From: Oceanobacillus sp. CFH 90083
GTDB lineage: Bacteria > Bacillota > Bacilli > Bacillales > Amphibacillaceae
Reading direction: 5' to 3'
Assembly (NCBI RefSeq): GCF_009389585.1
Contig: NZ_VIYG01000012.1
Coordinates: 1-64,000, forward strand
DNA length: 64,000 bases
The notes below the pieces were generated by a model. The model was not told the DNA's origin. It was given only the letters and a program-made list of their open reading frames with translations, and did no database searches. Both the position numbers and the translations under genes were made by a program. This document shows, piece after piece, positions 16,408-25,967 of the stretch (positions are counted from its first letter, which is position 1; each line of letters starts with the position of its first letter).

Positions 16408-17809
16408 TTTTTAACACTAACCTTTTCTCTCCCGCTTCCGGGAATATTTTTCCTGGATTCAAGATGTTCTTCGGATCAAGTGCTTGTTTAATAGCTTTTT
16501 GGAACAGCATACCGGCTTCTCCTGCTTCTATGGGAAAGAAGGGTTTTTTCATCGTCCCGATTCCATGCTCCCCTGATAACGTACCTCCTAATTCAATCGC
16601 ATAACGAAAAATTTCTTCCACGGCATCCTCCACCCGGGAAACCTCATCTGTATCCTGCATATTCGTATTAATGGTTGGATGAAGATTGCCATCGCCGGCA
16701 TGACCAAATACAACAATATTCAGATTATACTTTTTCTTCACTTCATCAATTTTCCGAAACATGTCTGGAATCTTGCTTAGCGGTACAGTTGCATCCTCTG
16801 ATATTTTGGTATAACCGCTTTGGACAATTGCTGGTGAAACTAATTTTCTCACTTGCCACAGTTTTGCTTCTTCCTCTTTCGTTTTAGCGATTTGTACATT
16901 ATCTACACCAATTTCTAAAAGTGCACGCTGAATGACATTTAATTCTTTGGTCAGCACATCCGGATCTCCGTCCACTTCTACCAGCAGAATCGCTGCAGCT
17001 GTTCTTGGTAAATCAAGCCCGGCATAGTCTTCTACTTTATTGATCGCATTCTGATCAAGGATTTCCATTTTAGATGGTCTTACCCCAGATGTTAATATCC
17101 TGGAAATAGATTTCCCTGCTGTGTATAAGTCATCAAATATAACCATTGCTGTTTTCGTATCCATAGGCTTTGGAATCAGCCTTAATGTTGCTTCTGTAAT
17201 AATGCCAAGTGTCCCCTCTGAACCAATTAGAAGCTTCGTTAAGTCATAGCCGGTTACATTTTTAATGGTATTTCCCCCAGTGCGGATAATTTCTCCCTCA
17301 GCAGTAACCACTTCCAGACCTAATACATAATCCTTTGTAACTCCATACTTTACTCCGCGGGGTCCTCCTGCATTTTCCGCTAAATTTCCGCCAATAGTAC
17401 AGACAGAGGAGGAGGAAGGATCTGGCGCATACATTAAATTATGCTCCTCTGCCAATTGATGAATATCTCCTGTTTTCACACCAGGGCTTGCTTTAATTAA
17501 TAAATCATCCGGGAAGATTTCCAAATACTGATTCCACTGGGAAAAATCCATCACAATACCAGCATGTACTGGTAATGGTCCTCCCGAAAGACTCGTGCTT
17601 GCCCCTCTTGGATAAATCGGAATTTCATAGATGTTAGCCAGCTGCACAATTTTTTGCACTTCTTCCGTCGACATTACTTGGACAACATAATCAGGCATAT
17701 ATTGGCCAAAGGACGCATCATAGCCATAAGAAACACGCTCATCAACATCTGTTAATAACCGTTCTCCCACGATTTCTGATAATTTTTCTATTATTTTTTC
17801 TTTTAACAT
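16400..17809 (-). CDS. glcD: FAD-linked 2-hydroxyacid oxidase (GlcD)
   Basis: The protein has 469 residues from the ATG at 17807-17809, with AGGTGAG upstream; a GTG three codons earlier sits inside that site. It is a VAO-type FAD-binding domain protein: IYPRGASTSLSGG and SSVCTIGGNLAENAGGPRG bind FAD, and the C-terminal end holds GHAGDGNLHP and the LSGEHGIG motif. It oxidises a 2-hydroxyacid such as glycolate, D-lactate or 2-hydroxyglutarate and hands electrons to GlcF. The pair with LhgO suggests that both stereoisomers of a 2-hydroxyacid may be used; that is inference. Confidence 0.9.
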   Translation of the reverse strand: MLKEKIIEKLSEIVGERLLTDVDERVSYGYDASFGQYMPDYVVQVMSTEEVQKIVQLANIYEIPIYPRGASTSLSGGPLPVHAGIVMDFSQWNQYLEIFPDDLLIKASPGVKTGDIHQLAEEHNLMYAPDPSSSSVCTIGGNLAENAGGPRGVKYGVTKDYVLGLEVVTAEGEIIRTGGNTIKNVTGYDLTKLLIGSEGTLGIITEATLRLIPKPMDTKTAMVIFDDLYTAGKSISRILTSGVRPSKMEILDQNAINKVEDYAGLDLPRTAAAILLVEVDGDPDVLTKELNVIQRALLEIGVDNVQIAKTKEEEAKLWQVRKLVSPAIVQSGYTKISEDATVPLSKIPDMFRKIDEVKKKYNLNIVVFGHAGDGNLHPTINTNMQDTDEVSRVEDAVEEIFRYAIELGGTLSGEHGIGTMKKPFFPIEAGEAGMLFQKAIKQALDPKNILNPGKIFPEAGEKRLVLKND

Positions 17810-17818
17810 TAAACTCAC

Positions 17819-18520
17819 CTAATTTCTGTCGTCACCCAATTTCCTGCGCATGTTTGTCAGATGTAATCGCATTGCTTCTTTTGCTTCAGCTGCATTTTGA
17901 GATTTTATTGCTAAATAAATTCGTTCATGCTCACTATAAACCTCTTCTCTCTTTCTGGGCTTCCCTATATTCAGTTTCAGTGAATACTCCAATGCATTTC
18001 TGTGTACACGCTCTAAATTTTGAAAGGTTTGGATAATATAATTATTTTTTGTCGATTGTATAATTGCTTTATGAAAATTATAATCAGCCTTTAACCCGAT
18101 TGAATATTCATTACTCCTGATTTCTTCAAAATCTTTCAGAGCCTGCTCAATTTCCAGAAGTGCTTCCTGCGTACGTCTCACTGCACTGAATCCTGCTGCT
18201 TCCACTTCCAACAGTGCCCGCATCTCTAAAAGATCAAATAACTCTTTTTTCGTAAATTCGCCATAAGTATAGGCCTTAAATTCATCTGCTGCATCCATGC
18301 GTTTAACATAACTGCCTTTTCCCTGTATCGACTCGACGTACCCTACAGAAACTAGTTTACTAATCGCTTCACGAATCGGGACTCTGCTGACATCAAAATA
18401 TTTTGCCAGCTCATTCTCAGAAGGAAGCTTTTGCCCTTCTGAGTATTCGCCGGTTTTAATCATATTTTCTAACTGGGAAAAAATAAGATCAGATAACTTT
18501 TCTTTTTTGAACGGTTTCAT
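17819..18520 (-). CDS. GntR/FadR-family transcriptional regulator
   Basis: A 233-residue regulator. The N-terminal winged helix-turn-helix (KLSDLIFSQLENMI...LPSENELAKYFDVSRVPIREAISKL, about 6-50) is followed by a helical FCD ligand-binding domain (about 85-225). FadR-type regulators often respond to small carboxylates such as lactate or glycolate. It sits inside the operon, 4 bp after the TRAP permease and directly before glcD, so it probably controls its own operon. The operator was not identified. Confidence 0.9.
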   Translation of the reverse strand: MKPFKKEKLSDLIFSQLENMIKTGEYSEGQKLPSENELAKYFDVSRVPIREAISKLVSVGYVESIQGKGSYVKRMDAADEFKAYTYGEFTKKELFDLLEMRALLEVEAAGFSAVRRTQEALLEIEQALKDFEEIRSNEYSIGLKADYNFHKAIIQSTKNNYIIQTFQNLERVHRNALEYSLKLNIGKPRKREEVYSEHERIYLAIKSQNAAEAKEAMRLHLTNMRRKLGDDRN

Positions 18521-18524
18521 TCAA

Positions 18525-20465
18525 TCATCCTGCCTCCAGGAGCCGCTTGCTTCTTATAAAATGGAAAATAAGTATCAATGCAAATAATGCTAAACCAATG
18601 ATGTCTAATAATTGATTCGTTGAAATCAATAAGAAGGCCACTCCGATTATTAAGATTCTTTCTACTATAGTTAATTTTACTCGAATATAGTTACCGAATC
18701 CAACCGCGAGTGCATAGACACCAATAACAGCTGAAATAAATGCTTGTGCTAATACAAAGTAATTAATCGGACCTTCATCCGTCTGCAGCAGCAAGATTGG
18801 ATCATAAGCAATAATGATCGGAATAATAAAACCAGGCAATGCCAACCGTAAAGCCGTCCAAGCAGTTTGCATGGGGTTTGCTTTGGCAATTCCTGCCCCG
18901 GTATATGCTGCTAGAGCTACAGGTGGAGTCACATTAGACATTGCACCATAATAAAATACAAAAAAGTGAGCTGCTAAAGGGTTAACCCCTACTTGAACAA
19001 GAGCTGGTGCAGCTGTTACCGCTACCACAATGTATAAAGCCGTTGACGGAAGGCCCAGACTGAGCACAATACAAGTAACCATAACCAGCATCAATATAAT
19101 AAATAAATTTCCACCTGCAAGATCTGCTACATTATATGCAAGCATTGACCCTACACCGCTCATCGATACAACAGCAATAATAATTCCTACAGAGGCACAG
19201 GCAATAGCAACCTGAACCGAGTTTCTTGCTCCATCAATAAGTGCTTCAAAAAACTTAGAGATGGTAATCCGGTTCGTTTTATCTTTAGTTAAATAAGAAG
19301 TAAAAATTGTAGCAATAATTCCGGCAAACCCGGCAAAAATCGCTGTTCTTCCTAACAGAAGTACACCCATGACAACAATAATCGGCAGAAGTAATGCTCC
19401 TCTTTCCAATAACACTTTTTTGATATCTGGAATATTTTCTTTACTGATACCTTTCAATCCAAGCTTCTTCGCTTCTGTATCAATGGCAAACACTAAGGCA
19501 ATAAAGTACAGAAGGGAGGGCAGAATACTGGCCAAAACAATTGCCGTATAAGGAATTCCCAAAAATCCTGCCATAATAAATGCTGCCGCACCCATAATAG
19601 GCGGCATCAGCATGCCTCCAGTCGAAGCAGCAGCTTCTACTCCACCTGCAAATCTCGGCTTGAGCCCGATACTTTTCATCAGCGGGATGGTAAATGCACC
19701 AGTTGTCGCTACATTCGCTACGGCACTCCCGTTTAATGACCCTGTCAACGCACTTGTAATAACAGCAACCTGTGCAGGCCCTCCACGACGCTGCCCCGCA
19801 ATCGCCAGAGCCAAATCATTAAACAAATTACTTGCACCGCTCACGGTAAGGAATGAACCAAATAAGATAAACAATACAATATAGGTCGAAGCAATCGATA
19901 ACGTACTGCCAAATATTCCATCAGACGTCATGTAAATCCGATACAGCAGTCTTTCGAATGTGAAGCCAGAATGAGCAAAATCAATAGGGAAATAAGCACC
20001 ATAAATACCATAAAGTAAAGCTATTACGCTCAAAACAGGAATAAACCAGCCAATAGATCGGCGCGTTATCTCAAACAATACTAAAATACATAAGACAGCA
20101 AATACATAATCTATTGTATTCGCCTGTGATAAGCGATCCACATGCAGATTTGTATATGTCACAGTAATGTAGCCGATGGAAATAACCGACAGAAAAATCA
20201 TGATGACATCAATCGATGATATTTTCCTGGCCTTATTTTTGTTTGACGGGTGAAGTAAAAATCCCATGACAAAGATTAAAATTAAAAAGATTGTATTTCT
20301 ATAAAATTCCTGAATGTTTAAATAGCTGGATGTAAGTAAAACAAAGACAGATAGAATAATCCCGACAACCGCAATGATTTTATTACGCATTGATTTACGG
20401 TCTATAACCGGATTATCTTTTGGATTTTTTTCTAAATCCATCTTCGTTGCATGAGCGTTTCCCAT
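18525..20465 (-). CDS. TRAP transporter permease, fused 4TM-12TM (TAXI type)
   Basis: A 646-residue integral membrane protein with many hydrophobic segments. Its small (DctQ-like) and large (DctM-like) parts are fused in one chain, as in TAXI-TRAP systems. Conserved large-subunit stretches include GSLNGSAVANVATTGAFTIP and GGMLMPPIMGAAAF near the middle and LGLPSTALYIVV later. It would import an organic acid driven by an ion gradient. Its ATG overlaps the stop of the receptor gene (TAATG), so the two are coupled. Confidence 0.92.
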   Translation of the reverse strand: MGNAHATKMDLEKNPKDNPVIDRKSMRNKIIAVVGIILSVFVLLTSSYLNIQEFYRNTIFLILIFVMGFLLHPSNKNKARKISSIDVIMIFLSVISIGYITVTYTNLHVDRLSQANTIDYVFAVLCILVLFEITRRSIGWFIPVLSVIALLYGIYGAYFPIDFAHSGFTFERLLYRIYMTSDGIFGSTLSIASTYIVLFILFGSFLTVSGASNLFNDLALAIAGQRRGGPAQVAVITSALTGSLNGSAVANVATTGAFTIPLMKSIGLKPRFAGGVEAAASTGGMLMPPIMGAAAFIMAGFLGIPYTAIVLASILPSLLYFIALVFAIDTEAKKLGLKGISKENIPDIKKVLLERGALLLPIIVVMGVLLLGRTAIFAGFAGIIATIFTSYLTKDKTNRITISKFFEALIDGARNSVQVAIACASVGIIIAVVSMSGVGSMLAYNVADLAGGNLFIILMLVMVTCIVLSLGLPSTALYIVVAVTAAPALVQVGVNPLAAHFFVFYYGAMSNVTPPVALAAYTGAGIAKANPMQTAWTALRLALPGFIIPIIIAYDPILLLQTDEGPINYFVLAQAFISAVIGVYALAVGFGNYIRVKLTIVERILIIGVAFLLISTNQLLDIIGLALFALILIFHFIRSKRLLEAG

Positions 20466-21472
20466 TAATTTTCCTCCTCTCTCAGCTCTTCTGGTTTAAG
20501 ATGATCTTCAATCTCTACACCCTGTTCTTCAAAATAGCGGTAAGCACCAGCATGGAGTGGTGTATTCAAGCCCTCCAATGCTGTTTCCACCTGCATTTCT
20601 CTGGCAGAGTTATGAATATTAATCATATATTCTTGATTCTCAAACAGGATTTTTGTCAGGTTATAAATCATTTCTTCATCCATATCTGAAGTTGTAACTA
20701 AAATATTAGGCTGGGCAATCGTCTCAATATCTTCTTCCTGTCTTGGATAAGAGCCTGCTTCAATCGTATAGCGGTACCAGGTATTGACAATATCATTAAT
20801 ATCATCCATTTGTTCGTCGGTAACCTCTAAAATAGCCGCATTTAATCCACTTGCATACATATCAGTAATAGCAGACACGGGTACCCCCGCAGGCAGAGAT
20901 CCGCCGTTTAACCGGCCATCTCTCATTGATGAAATAGTATCATCATAGCCAAGATATTCTGTCCTGATATCGCTTTTCCCAAGTCCAATCCCTTCCATCA
21001 TGGTTACTGTAGATTGCTCGGTTCCACTCGCCTGTGGACCTACCGAGAAGGATCTTCCCTCGATATCAGAGATATCTCCGGACTCCACAAAATTTTCCAT
21101 TAATACGAAGTGTTCTACATTTGGCCAAATCATACCTACAGATCGGAGCTCCTCATACTGATTTCCCTCATAAATACCACTTCCCTCCGCTGCCTGTGTC
21201 GAAATCAGCCCCTGAAGTATAGCAAAATCAGCTTCTCCATTTCGGAGTAAATCAATGTTTTCTACAGACCCTGCTGAAGCCTGTCCATTAAATTTAATGT
21301 TTTGATTGCGGTAATGCTCTGTCCAAAGCTGCCCCATTCCAACACCTATCGGATAATATGTACCTCCTGTCGTGGCTGTTGCTATGTTATAAATTTCTTT
21401 TTTCTCAAAATTACATCCGGATAAAACAAAGGCAAAAATAAGTACTGCAAATAAAAATTGCTTCCCTTTCAT
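20465..21472 (-). CDS. TAXI-family TRAP solute receptor (lipoprotein)
   Basis: A 335-residue lipoprotein with lipobox Cys20 (LSGC). The TAXI hallmark IATATTGGTYYPIGVGMGQL lies at about 30-49. This family supplies ligand to fused TRAP permeases; reported ligands include glutamate and 2-oxoglutarate-type acids, though most are unknown. First gene of the operon ending at lhgO, so its ligand is probably the acid oxidised by GlcDF or LhgO. Confidence 0.9.
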   Translation of the reverse strand: MKGKQFLFAVLIFAFVLSGCNFEKKEIYNIATATTGGTYYPIGVGMGQLWTEHYRNQNIKFNGQASAGSVENIDLLRNGEADFAILQGLISTQAAEGSGIYEGNQYEELRSVGMIWPNVEHFVLMENFVESGDISDIEGRSFSVGPQASGTEQSTVTMMEGIGLGKSDIRTEYLGYDDTISSMRDGRLNGGSLPAGVPVSAITDMYASGLNAAILEVTDEQMDDINDIVNTWYRYTIEAGSYPRQEEDIETIAQPNILVTTSDMDEEMIYNLTKILFENQEYMINIHNSAREMQVETALEGLNTPLHAGAYRYFEEQGVEIEDHLKPEELREEEN

Positions 21473-21966
21473 TCAAACACCCCTTTGTATGCGCTTTCAA
21501 TTTAACTTGTAATACAATGTTACAACATTATACATTTTATGACAATACCTTTATGCGAGATTTTAATAAATTAATTAAAGCTTTATTAACAGAGCATGTA
21601 TTGCCGTCTGTCAACAATATACATTTTAGAAGAGCTCCACATACAGATATAGCATTATTAAAAAATTTGTAGAAAAGGATATGGAAATGGCTGGTTATTG
21701 CTGTTGAACATAATATAAGTGGGTTGTTTTCAAACAAAAACAGATAAACAGCGTATATGATAACAGATAGGTTGGAAGTATTGTATTCCCAAAACAGGTC
21801 TTTACTCCCAGAAATCAAAATGGTTGATAGCTAAATGATCTATAAAAAAGACTATACTAAACTTCTATATGCTATCAACAGATATTTACGCCCTGAATCT
21901 ATATACTCTTGTAAAATTATCTGTTTTTCGTATATTCTGTAAAAAAAGAGAAAAGGAGGAATTTTC
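21473..21966. other. Intergenic region between divergent units
   Basis: About 490 bp, AT-rich, holding the TAXI operon promoter (leftward) and the DUF4282 promoter (rightward), neither clear. No ORF with a ribosome site. GGAGGA at 21954-21959 serves the DUF4282 gene. Confidence 0.5.
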
Positions 21967-22221
21967 ATGAACAAATTCTTCAGTTTTGAAGAAATGATTA
22001 CGCCCATAATCATTAAAGTATTATTTTGGGTTGGACTTGCTGCGTCCGTGCTATTTGGGCTAACCACTATTTTTTCGGGAATAGTTGAGGAAGAATTTTT
22101 ACTTATTTTAACAGGCCTTATCATTATTATTGTCGGAACCCTTTTAGTACGCGTTTATTGTGAATTATTAATCATCATGTTCAAGATTTATGAAATATTA
22201 AAACAAATAAGAGATAAATAA
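21967..22221 (+). CDS. DUF4282 small membrane protein
   Basis: An 84-residue protein with two membrane segments (about 12-32 and 38-62). The DUF4282 signature is clear: KFFSFEEMITPIIIK at the start, then VRVYCELLIIMFKIYE. AAAGGAGG lies 7 nt before the ATG. Function is unknown. Monocistronic, with a strong terminator after it. Confidence 0.85.
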   Translation: MNKFFSFEEMITPIIIKVLFWVGLAASVLFGLTTIFSGIVEEEFLLILTGLIIIIVGTLLVRVYCELLIIMFKIYEILKQIRDK

Positions 22222-22244
22222 TTTATAAAGCATCTTTGAAATTC

Positions 22245-22286
22245 AATAAGGATTTCAGAGCCTATCAAATATCTGAAATCCTTATT
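22245..22286. terminator. Terminator of DUF4282 gene
   Basis: A 15-bp perfect inverted repeat (22245-22259 and 22272-22286) followed by TTTTA. It may also stop transcripts from the convergent 22401-23099 gene. Confidence 0.9.
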
Positions 22287-22400
22287 TTTAGGAGCATTGC
22301 ATTTCTGCCTACAAAAATAACAAACTTCATCAGCATAAAATCAACGTTTTTAGTAAGTTAATTTTTGAAGTAAGTAACCAACTGGCATTTACTACAATAC

Positions 22401-23099
22401 TTACTCCTTCATCTGAAACTGGAAATGACATTGTCCTTCACGAAGAACATATTGGTCATGGATGACTTCAAAATTCTTATTGTATCCTTTCGCTACAGAA
22501 GGATCGATCACCTGGCAATACAGAATGCCATATTTCCCCATGTCATCATCTGCCCACTGCTGACCAAACGGACAAAACGTAAAGGTTTGCTCTACTTCAT
22601 TTTCTTTATACACTGTATCTACTTCAAACAGTTCACTGCGCGCCATATCATAGTTTTTCAAATAATTATCAGATGTATTTTCCAAGCCATTGGCACGGGC
22701 ACGCTGGGCTATACCCTCTCCGCGTTTTCTGCCATATCTTTCAACAGCACGTCTGATAACATCTTCGCCCTCTTCATCATATTTATCCACGACCTGCTTT
22801 GCAATTTGAGCAAACATTTTTGAAAAACGTGCAAACGTCGTTAAGTCCGCATACTTTTCTTCTCCTTCAACAACCTGTGGTAAATAGTCATAAAATGCGT
22901 GATTTTGTCCTTCTGCTGTTGCTTTTTTCGCCATTGTTTCTGCATCTTTCAGACCGAATGCTTCCAAGCCTTGCTGTACCAGCTTACGTCCTTCCTCTTC
23001 ACCATATGCTTCCGTAATCGAGAGATGAAGTTCAGTAAACATTTTCGCCGTAATAATATCCATTGATAAAGCTTTCATCATTAGCTTTTCTTCACTCAT
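22401..23099 (-). CDS. L-2-amino-thiazoline-4-carboxylate hydrolase-like protein
   Basis: A 232-residue protein starting at 23097-23099, 9 nt after AAAGGAG; an ATG three codons earlier touches that site. The C-terminal signature TFTFCPFGQQWADDDMGKYG followed by LYCQVIDPSVAKGYN and the conserved end of the ATC hydrolase family (PF14196) are visible. In Pseudomonas-type pathways ATC hydrolase opens the thiazoline ring on the way to L-cysteine. The substrate of Firmicute members is unproven. It is divergent from a LysR regulator and near a sulfonate/nitrate-type ABC importer, which suggests uptake and use of a sulfur or nitrogen compound. Confidence 0.8.
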   Translation of the reverse strand: MSEEKLMMKALSMDIITAKMFTELHLSITEAYGEEEGRKLVQQGLEAFGLKDAETMAKKATAEGQNHAFYDYLPQVVEGEEKYADLTTFARFSKMFAQIAKQVVDKYDEEGEDVIRRAVERYGRKRGEGIAQRARANGLENTSDNYLKNYDMARSELFEVDTVYKENEVEQTFTFCPFGQQWADDDMGKYGILYCQVIDPSVAKGYNKNFEVIHDQYVLREGQCHFQFQMKE

Positions 23100-23254
23100 C
23101 TTATCCATCTCCTTTAAATCCTTATTAGTTTACTTGGTATTCAATCTATTATAAAATAAAACAAACTATAAATCGAATGAATATTTTAATATGGAACCAT
23201 GAAAAAAATTCATAAAAGTATACATCCAAAAAATTTGTTAAAAGGAGTTTGATT

Positions 23255-24130
23255 ATGCCTACATTAGCTCAATATATCGCTCTTCACACATTAATCGAAA
23301 CCGGAAATTTTACAGAGACGGGACTAAAATTAAATCTGACTCAATCATCCATTACCCATGCAATGAACAATTTAGAGAAAGAGCTGGATCTTTCCTTAAT
23401 CATTCGTAATAGGAATAATGTTATTTTAACAAGCAATGGTAAAATGGTCTATGAACATGTTTCGAAAATTCTGCAAGAACAGCAAAAACTTGAAAATACG
23501 GTTGCTAACTTGAAGAATTTAATTGGCGGGACGATTACAGTTGGTGTACTTCCCAGTATTTCACTCGTATTACTTCCAAAGGTTTTGTCCTATTTTGAAC
23601 AGCATTACCCAGAAGTCACTATCCGTCTGATGGAAGGAGATTATGATCAAATTGAAAATTGGCTCCAGCATGGTGTAGTTGATATTGGCTTTATCGCAAA
23701 GCCTGTGTCTGAAAATTTAGTATTTGACCGCATCTTTCAGGATGAGCTCCTGTGTATTATGGCAAAAAATCATCCTCTGGCCGCTGTGGAGCATCTTACG
23801 CTGAACCAATTAAAGGATGAACGCTGGATTATGCCGAAGCAAAATATTGATCGTGATGTATTACGAATCTTATCAGAGCATAAAATCGAACCAAATGTGG
23901 TCTATGAATTATCTGTTGATCAAGCCATTTTAACGATGGTATCTGAAAATTTAGGTATTTCGATCGTTCCAAAATCCATATTACTTCATGCGCCGGCAGA
24001 CCTGATTCAAAAAAGCTTTTCAAAGCATTATGCACGAACAGTCGGGATTGCACATAAACGAAACACCTATCCCTCTCCAGCAGCCATGAAGTTTGTAGAA
24101 ATATGCCAATTATTTGCAGCCGGCCTATGA
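23255..24130 (+). CDS. LysR-family transcriptional regulator
   Basis: The protein has 291 residues from the ATG at 23255, 7 nt after AAAGGAG (23241-23247); a TTG two codons upstream is too close. It has an N-terminal LysR winged helix (LAQYIALHTLIETGNFTETGLKLNLTQSSITHAMNNLEKEL) and a periplasmic-binding-like effector domain (about 90-285). It is divergent from the ATC hydrolase-like gene and upstream of the ABC operon, the usual place for a LysR activator of one or both. Confidence 0.92.
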   Translation: MPTLAQYIALHTLIETGNFTETGLKLNLTQSSITHAMNNLEKELDLSLIIRNRNNVILTSNGKMVYEHVSKILQEQQKLENTVANLKNLIGGTITVGVLPSISLVLLPKVLSYFEQHYPEVTIRLMEGDYDQIENWLQHGVVDIGFIAKPVSENLVFDRIFQDELLCIMAKNHPLAAVEHLTLNQLKDERWIMPKQNIDRDVLRILSEHKIEPNVVYELSVDQAILTMVSENLGISIVPKSILLHAPADLIQKSFSKHYARTVGIAHKRNTYPSPAAMKFVEICQLFAAGL

Positions 24131-24148
24131 AATTTTTGTAAGGAGAAC

Positions 24149-24208
24149 CAGGGAATAAAACTATTCTTTCGACATATTTAAGTACAGAAAAAATAGTTTT
24201 ATTTCCTG
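24149..24208. terminator. Terminator between lysR and ABC operon
   Basis: CAGGGAATAAAACTATT (24149-24165) pairs with 24192-24208, with one G-U wobble. AT-rich arms. It lies between convergent transcripts. Confidence 0.75.
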
Positions 24209-24248
24209 ACTTTATTACCTTTCTCCCCATTAAAGCTGTTCTTCTAAC

Positions 24249-25241
24249 CTATTCAATATTATCCGGAAAGATAGATTCATCTAAATCATATGCATCTACC
24301 GCTTCCTGCACACTGATTTCATGATCAATCAGCCCTGCTTCATAGAATGTATCTGCCAGCTGCTGCTGATTGGCAATTATTTCTTCAGTCATTTTTTGAA
24401 CGCCGAACTGGCGACGTTCGTGTGCAACCTCAAGCGGTTCCGGTTCGAGCCCTAACTCATCAGCTAGTATTTCAGCCGCTTCCCGCTTCTCTTCATTAGC
24501 CCATTGATCCATATTTTCTAGTTCCTCTAAAATGATGGTAAGTGCTTCCCGCTGTTCATCAGCAAAACCATCTCTTGCCAAATAGAAAGTACGGTTTTCA
24601 ATTAAATCTGTTCCATCCAGAATCATATGTGTTTCATTTTGATCTTCCACAATTGCATAGAATGGATCCCAGGTTCCAAATACCTCAAATTCATCGTTAG
24701 AAAAAGCCATTAAGCCTTCAGAGGCATCCTTATAAAACTTCATATCTACTTCGTCCCAGCCAATACCAGCCTGCTTTAAAGATTCTAATAGAAGGTAGTG
24801 CTGGTTCCCCCCGTTAGTAACACCTACCACTTTCCCCTTTACATCCTCTAATGTTTCAATGCCTGAACCTTCTCTCGCTAATAATGCAACACCCTCTGGA
24901 TAAGGTGATTCCGAAGCCACATAATTGACATTATGTCCGCCGGATTGCATCAGAACGCTGTGCACATCTGATGAATGGCCAAAATCAATATTATCTGTAT
25001 TTAACGCCTCGATTAACGGTGCACCCATCGAGAATTCTTTCCACTCTACGTTATAGCCCGCCTCATTTAATGCCTCATCTAAAGTTCCGCGTGCCTTCAA
25101 CAGATTCATCGTATTTCCTTTTTGATAACCTAAGCGAATAGTATCCCCATCTTCAGACGCATCTGCATCTGAATTACCGCTGCAGGCTGCCAATATAACT
25201 ACTAAACTACATGTAATAAGTACAAAGAGTAATTTCTTCAT
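24249..25241 (-). CDS. ABC substrate-binding lipoprotein (SsuA/NMT1-like)
   Basis: A 330-residue lipoprotein with lipobox Cys20 (LAAC). The early IRLGYQKGNTMNLLKARG motif and the following NMT1/SsuA-like fold point to the nitrate/sulfonate/taurine binding family. ATG preceded by AGGGGGATG. Last in the permease-ATPase-receptor operon. Ligand unknown; the nearby ATC hydrolase-like gene suggests a sulfur-containing heterocycle or related molecule, which is inference. Confidence 0.85.
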   Translation of the reverse strand: MKKLLFVLITCSLVVILAACSGNSDADASEDGDTIRLGYQKGNTMNLLKARGTLDEALNEAGYNVEWKEFSMGAPLIEALNTDNIDFGHSSDVHSVLMQSGGHNVNYVASESPYPEGVALLAREGSGIETLEDVKGKVVGVTNGGNQHYLLLESLKQAGIGWDEVDMKFYKDASEGLMAFSNDEFEVFGTWDPFYAIVEDQNETHMILDGTDLIENRTFYLARDGFADEQREALTIILEELENMDQWANEEKREAAEILADELGLEPEPLEVAHERRQFGVQKMTEEIIANQQQLADTFYEAGLIDHEISVQEAVDAYDLDESIFPDNIE

Positions 25242-25244
25242 TCT

Positions 25245-25940
25245 TCATCCCCCTACGATTTTATCTAGTATTTTCTTTTCATAGCTTGTAAATCTTTCAT
25301 CTCGTTCGCGCGGTCTCTGCAAATCAATCTCCTGATCTAATTGAATACCGCCTTCATCAAGTACAATCACACGATCCGCTAAATGTACTGCCTCAGATAC
25401 ATCATGCGTCACTAAAATAGAAGTGAAATTTTGTTCCTGCCACAGTTCTTCAATTAAATGCTGCATCTCCATCCGTGTTAACGCATCCAGCGCCCCCAAA
25501 GGTTCATCAAATAATAAAACGTCCGGTTTACTGGCTAAAGCTCTCGCAAGCGCTACACGCTGCTTCTGCCCGCCGGATAATTCATCGGGCCATGCATCTT
25601 TTTTGCCATTTAATCCTACTTTTTCTAATGCTTCTTCTGCCTCCTTCTTATCCACTCCACCAATAGCGACATTCTTTAAAATACTTTTCCAGGGAATCAG
25701 ACGGTCATCCTGGAACATAATGCGTATATTTGATTTTTTTGCTTCTCCATCCGTGTAAGCTAAAGAGCCACTCGTCACATCCTCAAGTCCGGCAATCACT
25801 CTTAACAGCGTACTTTTCCCACAGCCGCTTTTTCCTACTATTGCCGTGAAGCTTCCTTTTGGTATGGATACATTAATATCCCGTAAAACCTCATTATCTC
25901 CAAAGCTTTTGCCTACTTTTTTTAATTCAATACCAAACAT
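25245..25940 (-). CDS. ABC transporter ATPase (SsuB/TauB-like)
   Basis: A 231-residue ATPase. Walker [10 protein letters not shown] (36-44), signature LSGGQKQR (121-128) and Walker B LLFDEP (142-147) are complete. The [14 protein letters not shown]-loop is typical of the SsuB/TauB group. It powers the importer formed with the permease before it and the receptor after it. Spacing of 3 bp to the receptor gene and 27 bp from the permease gene shows one operon. Confidence 0.92.
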   Translation of the reverse strand: MFGIELKKVGKSFGDNEVLRDINVSIPKGSFTAIVGKSGCGKSTLLRVIAGLEDVTSGSLAYTDGEAKKSNIRIMFQDDRLIPWKSILKNVAIGGVDKKEAEEALEKVGLNGKKDAWPDELSGGQKQRVALARALASKPDVLLFDEPLGALDALTRMEMQHLIEELWQEQNFTSILVTHDVSEAVHLADRVIVLDEGGIQLDQEIDLQRPRERDERFTSYEKKILDKIVGG

Positions 25941-25967
25941 CTAACCCCTCCTGTCTGACCCTGGCAG

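Noticed and set aside
21537-21818. 93-codon minus-strand ORF in the gap beside the TAXI operon
   Set aside because: No ribosome site and no recognisable protein character.
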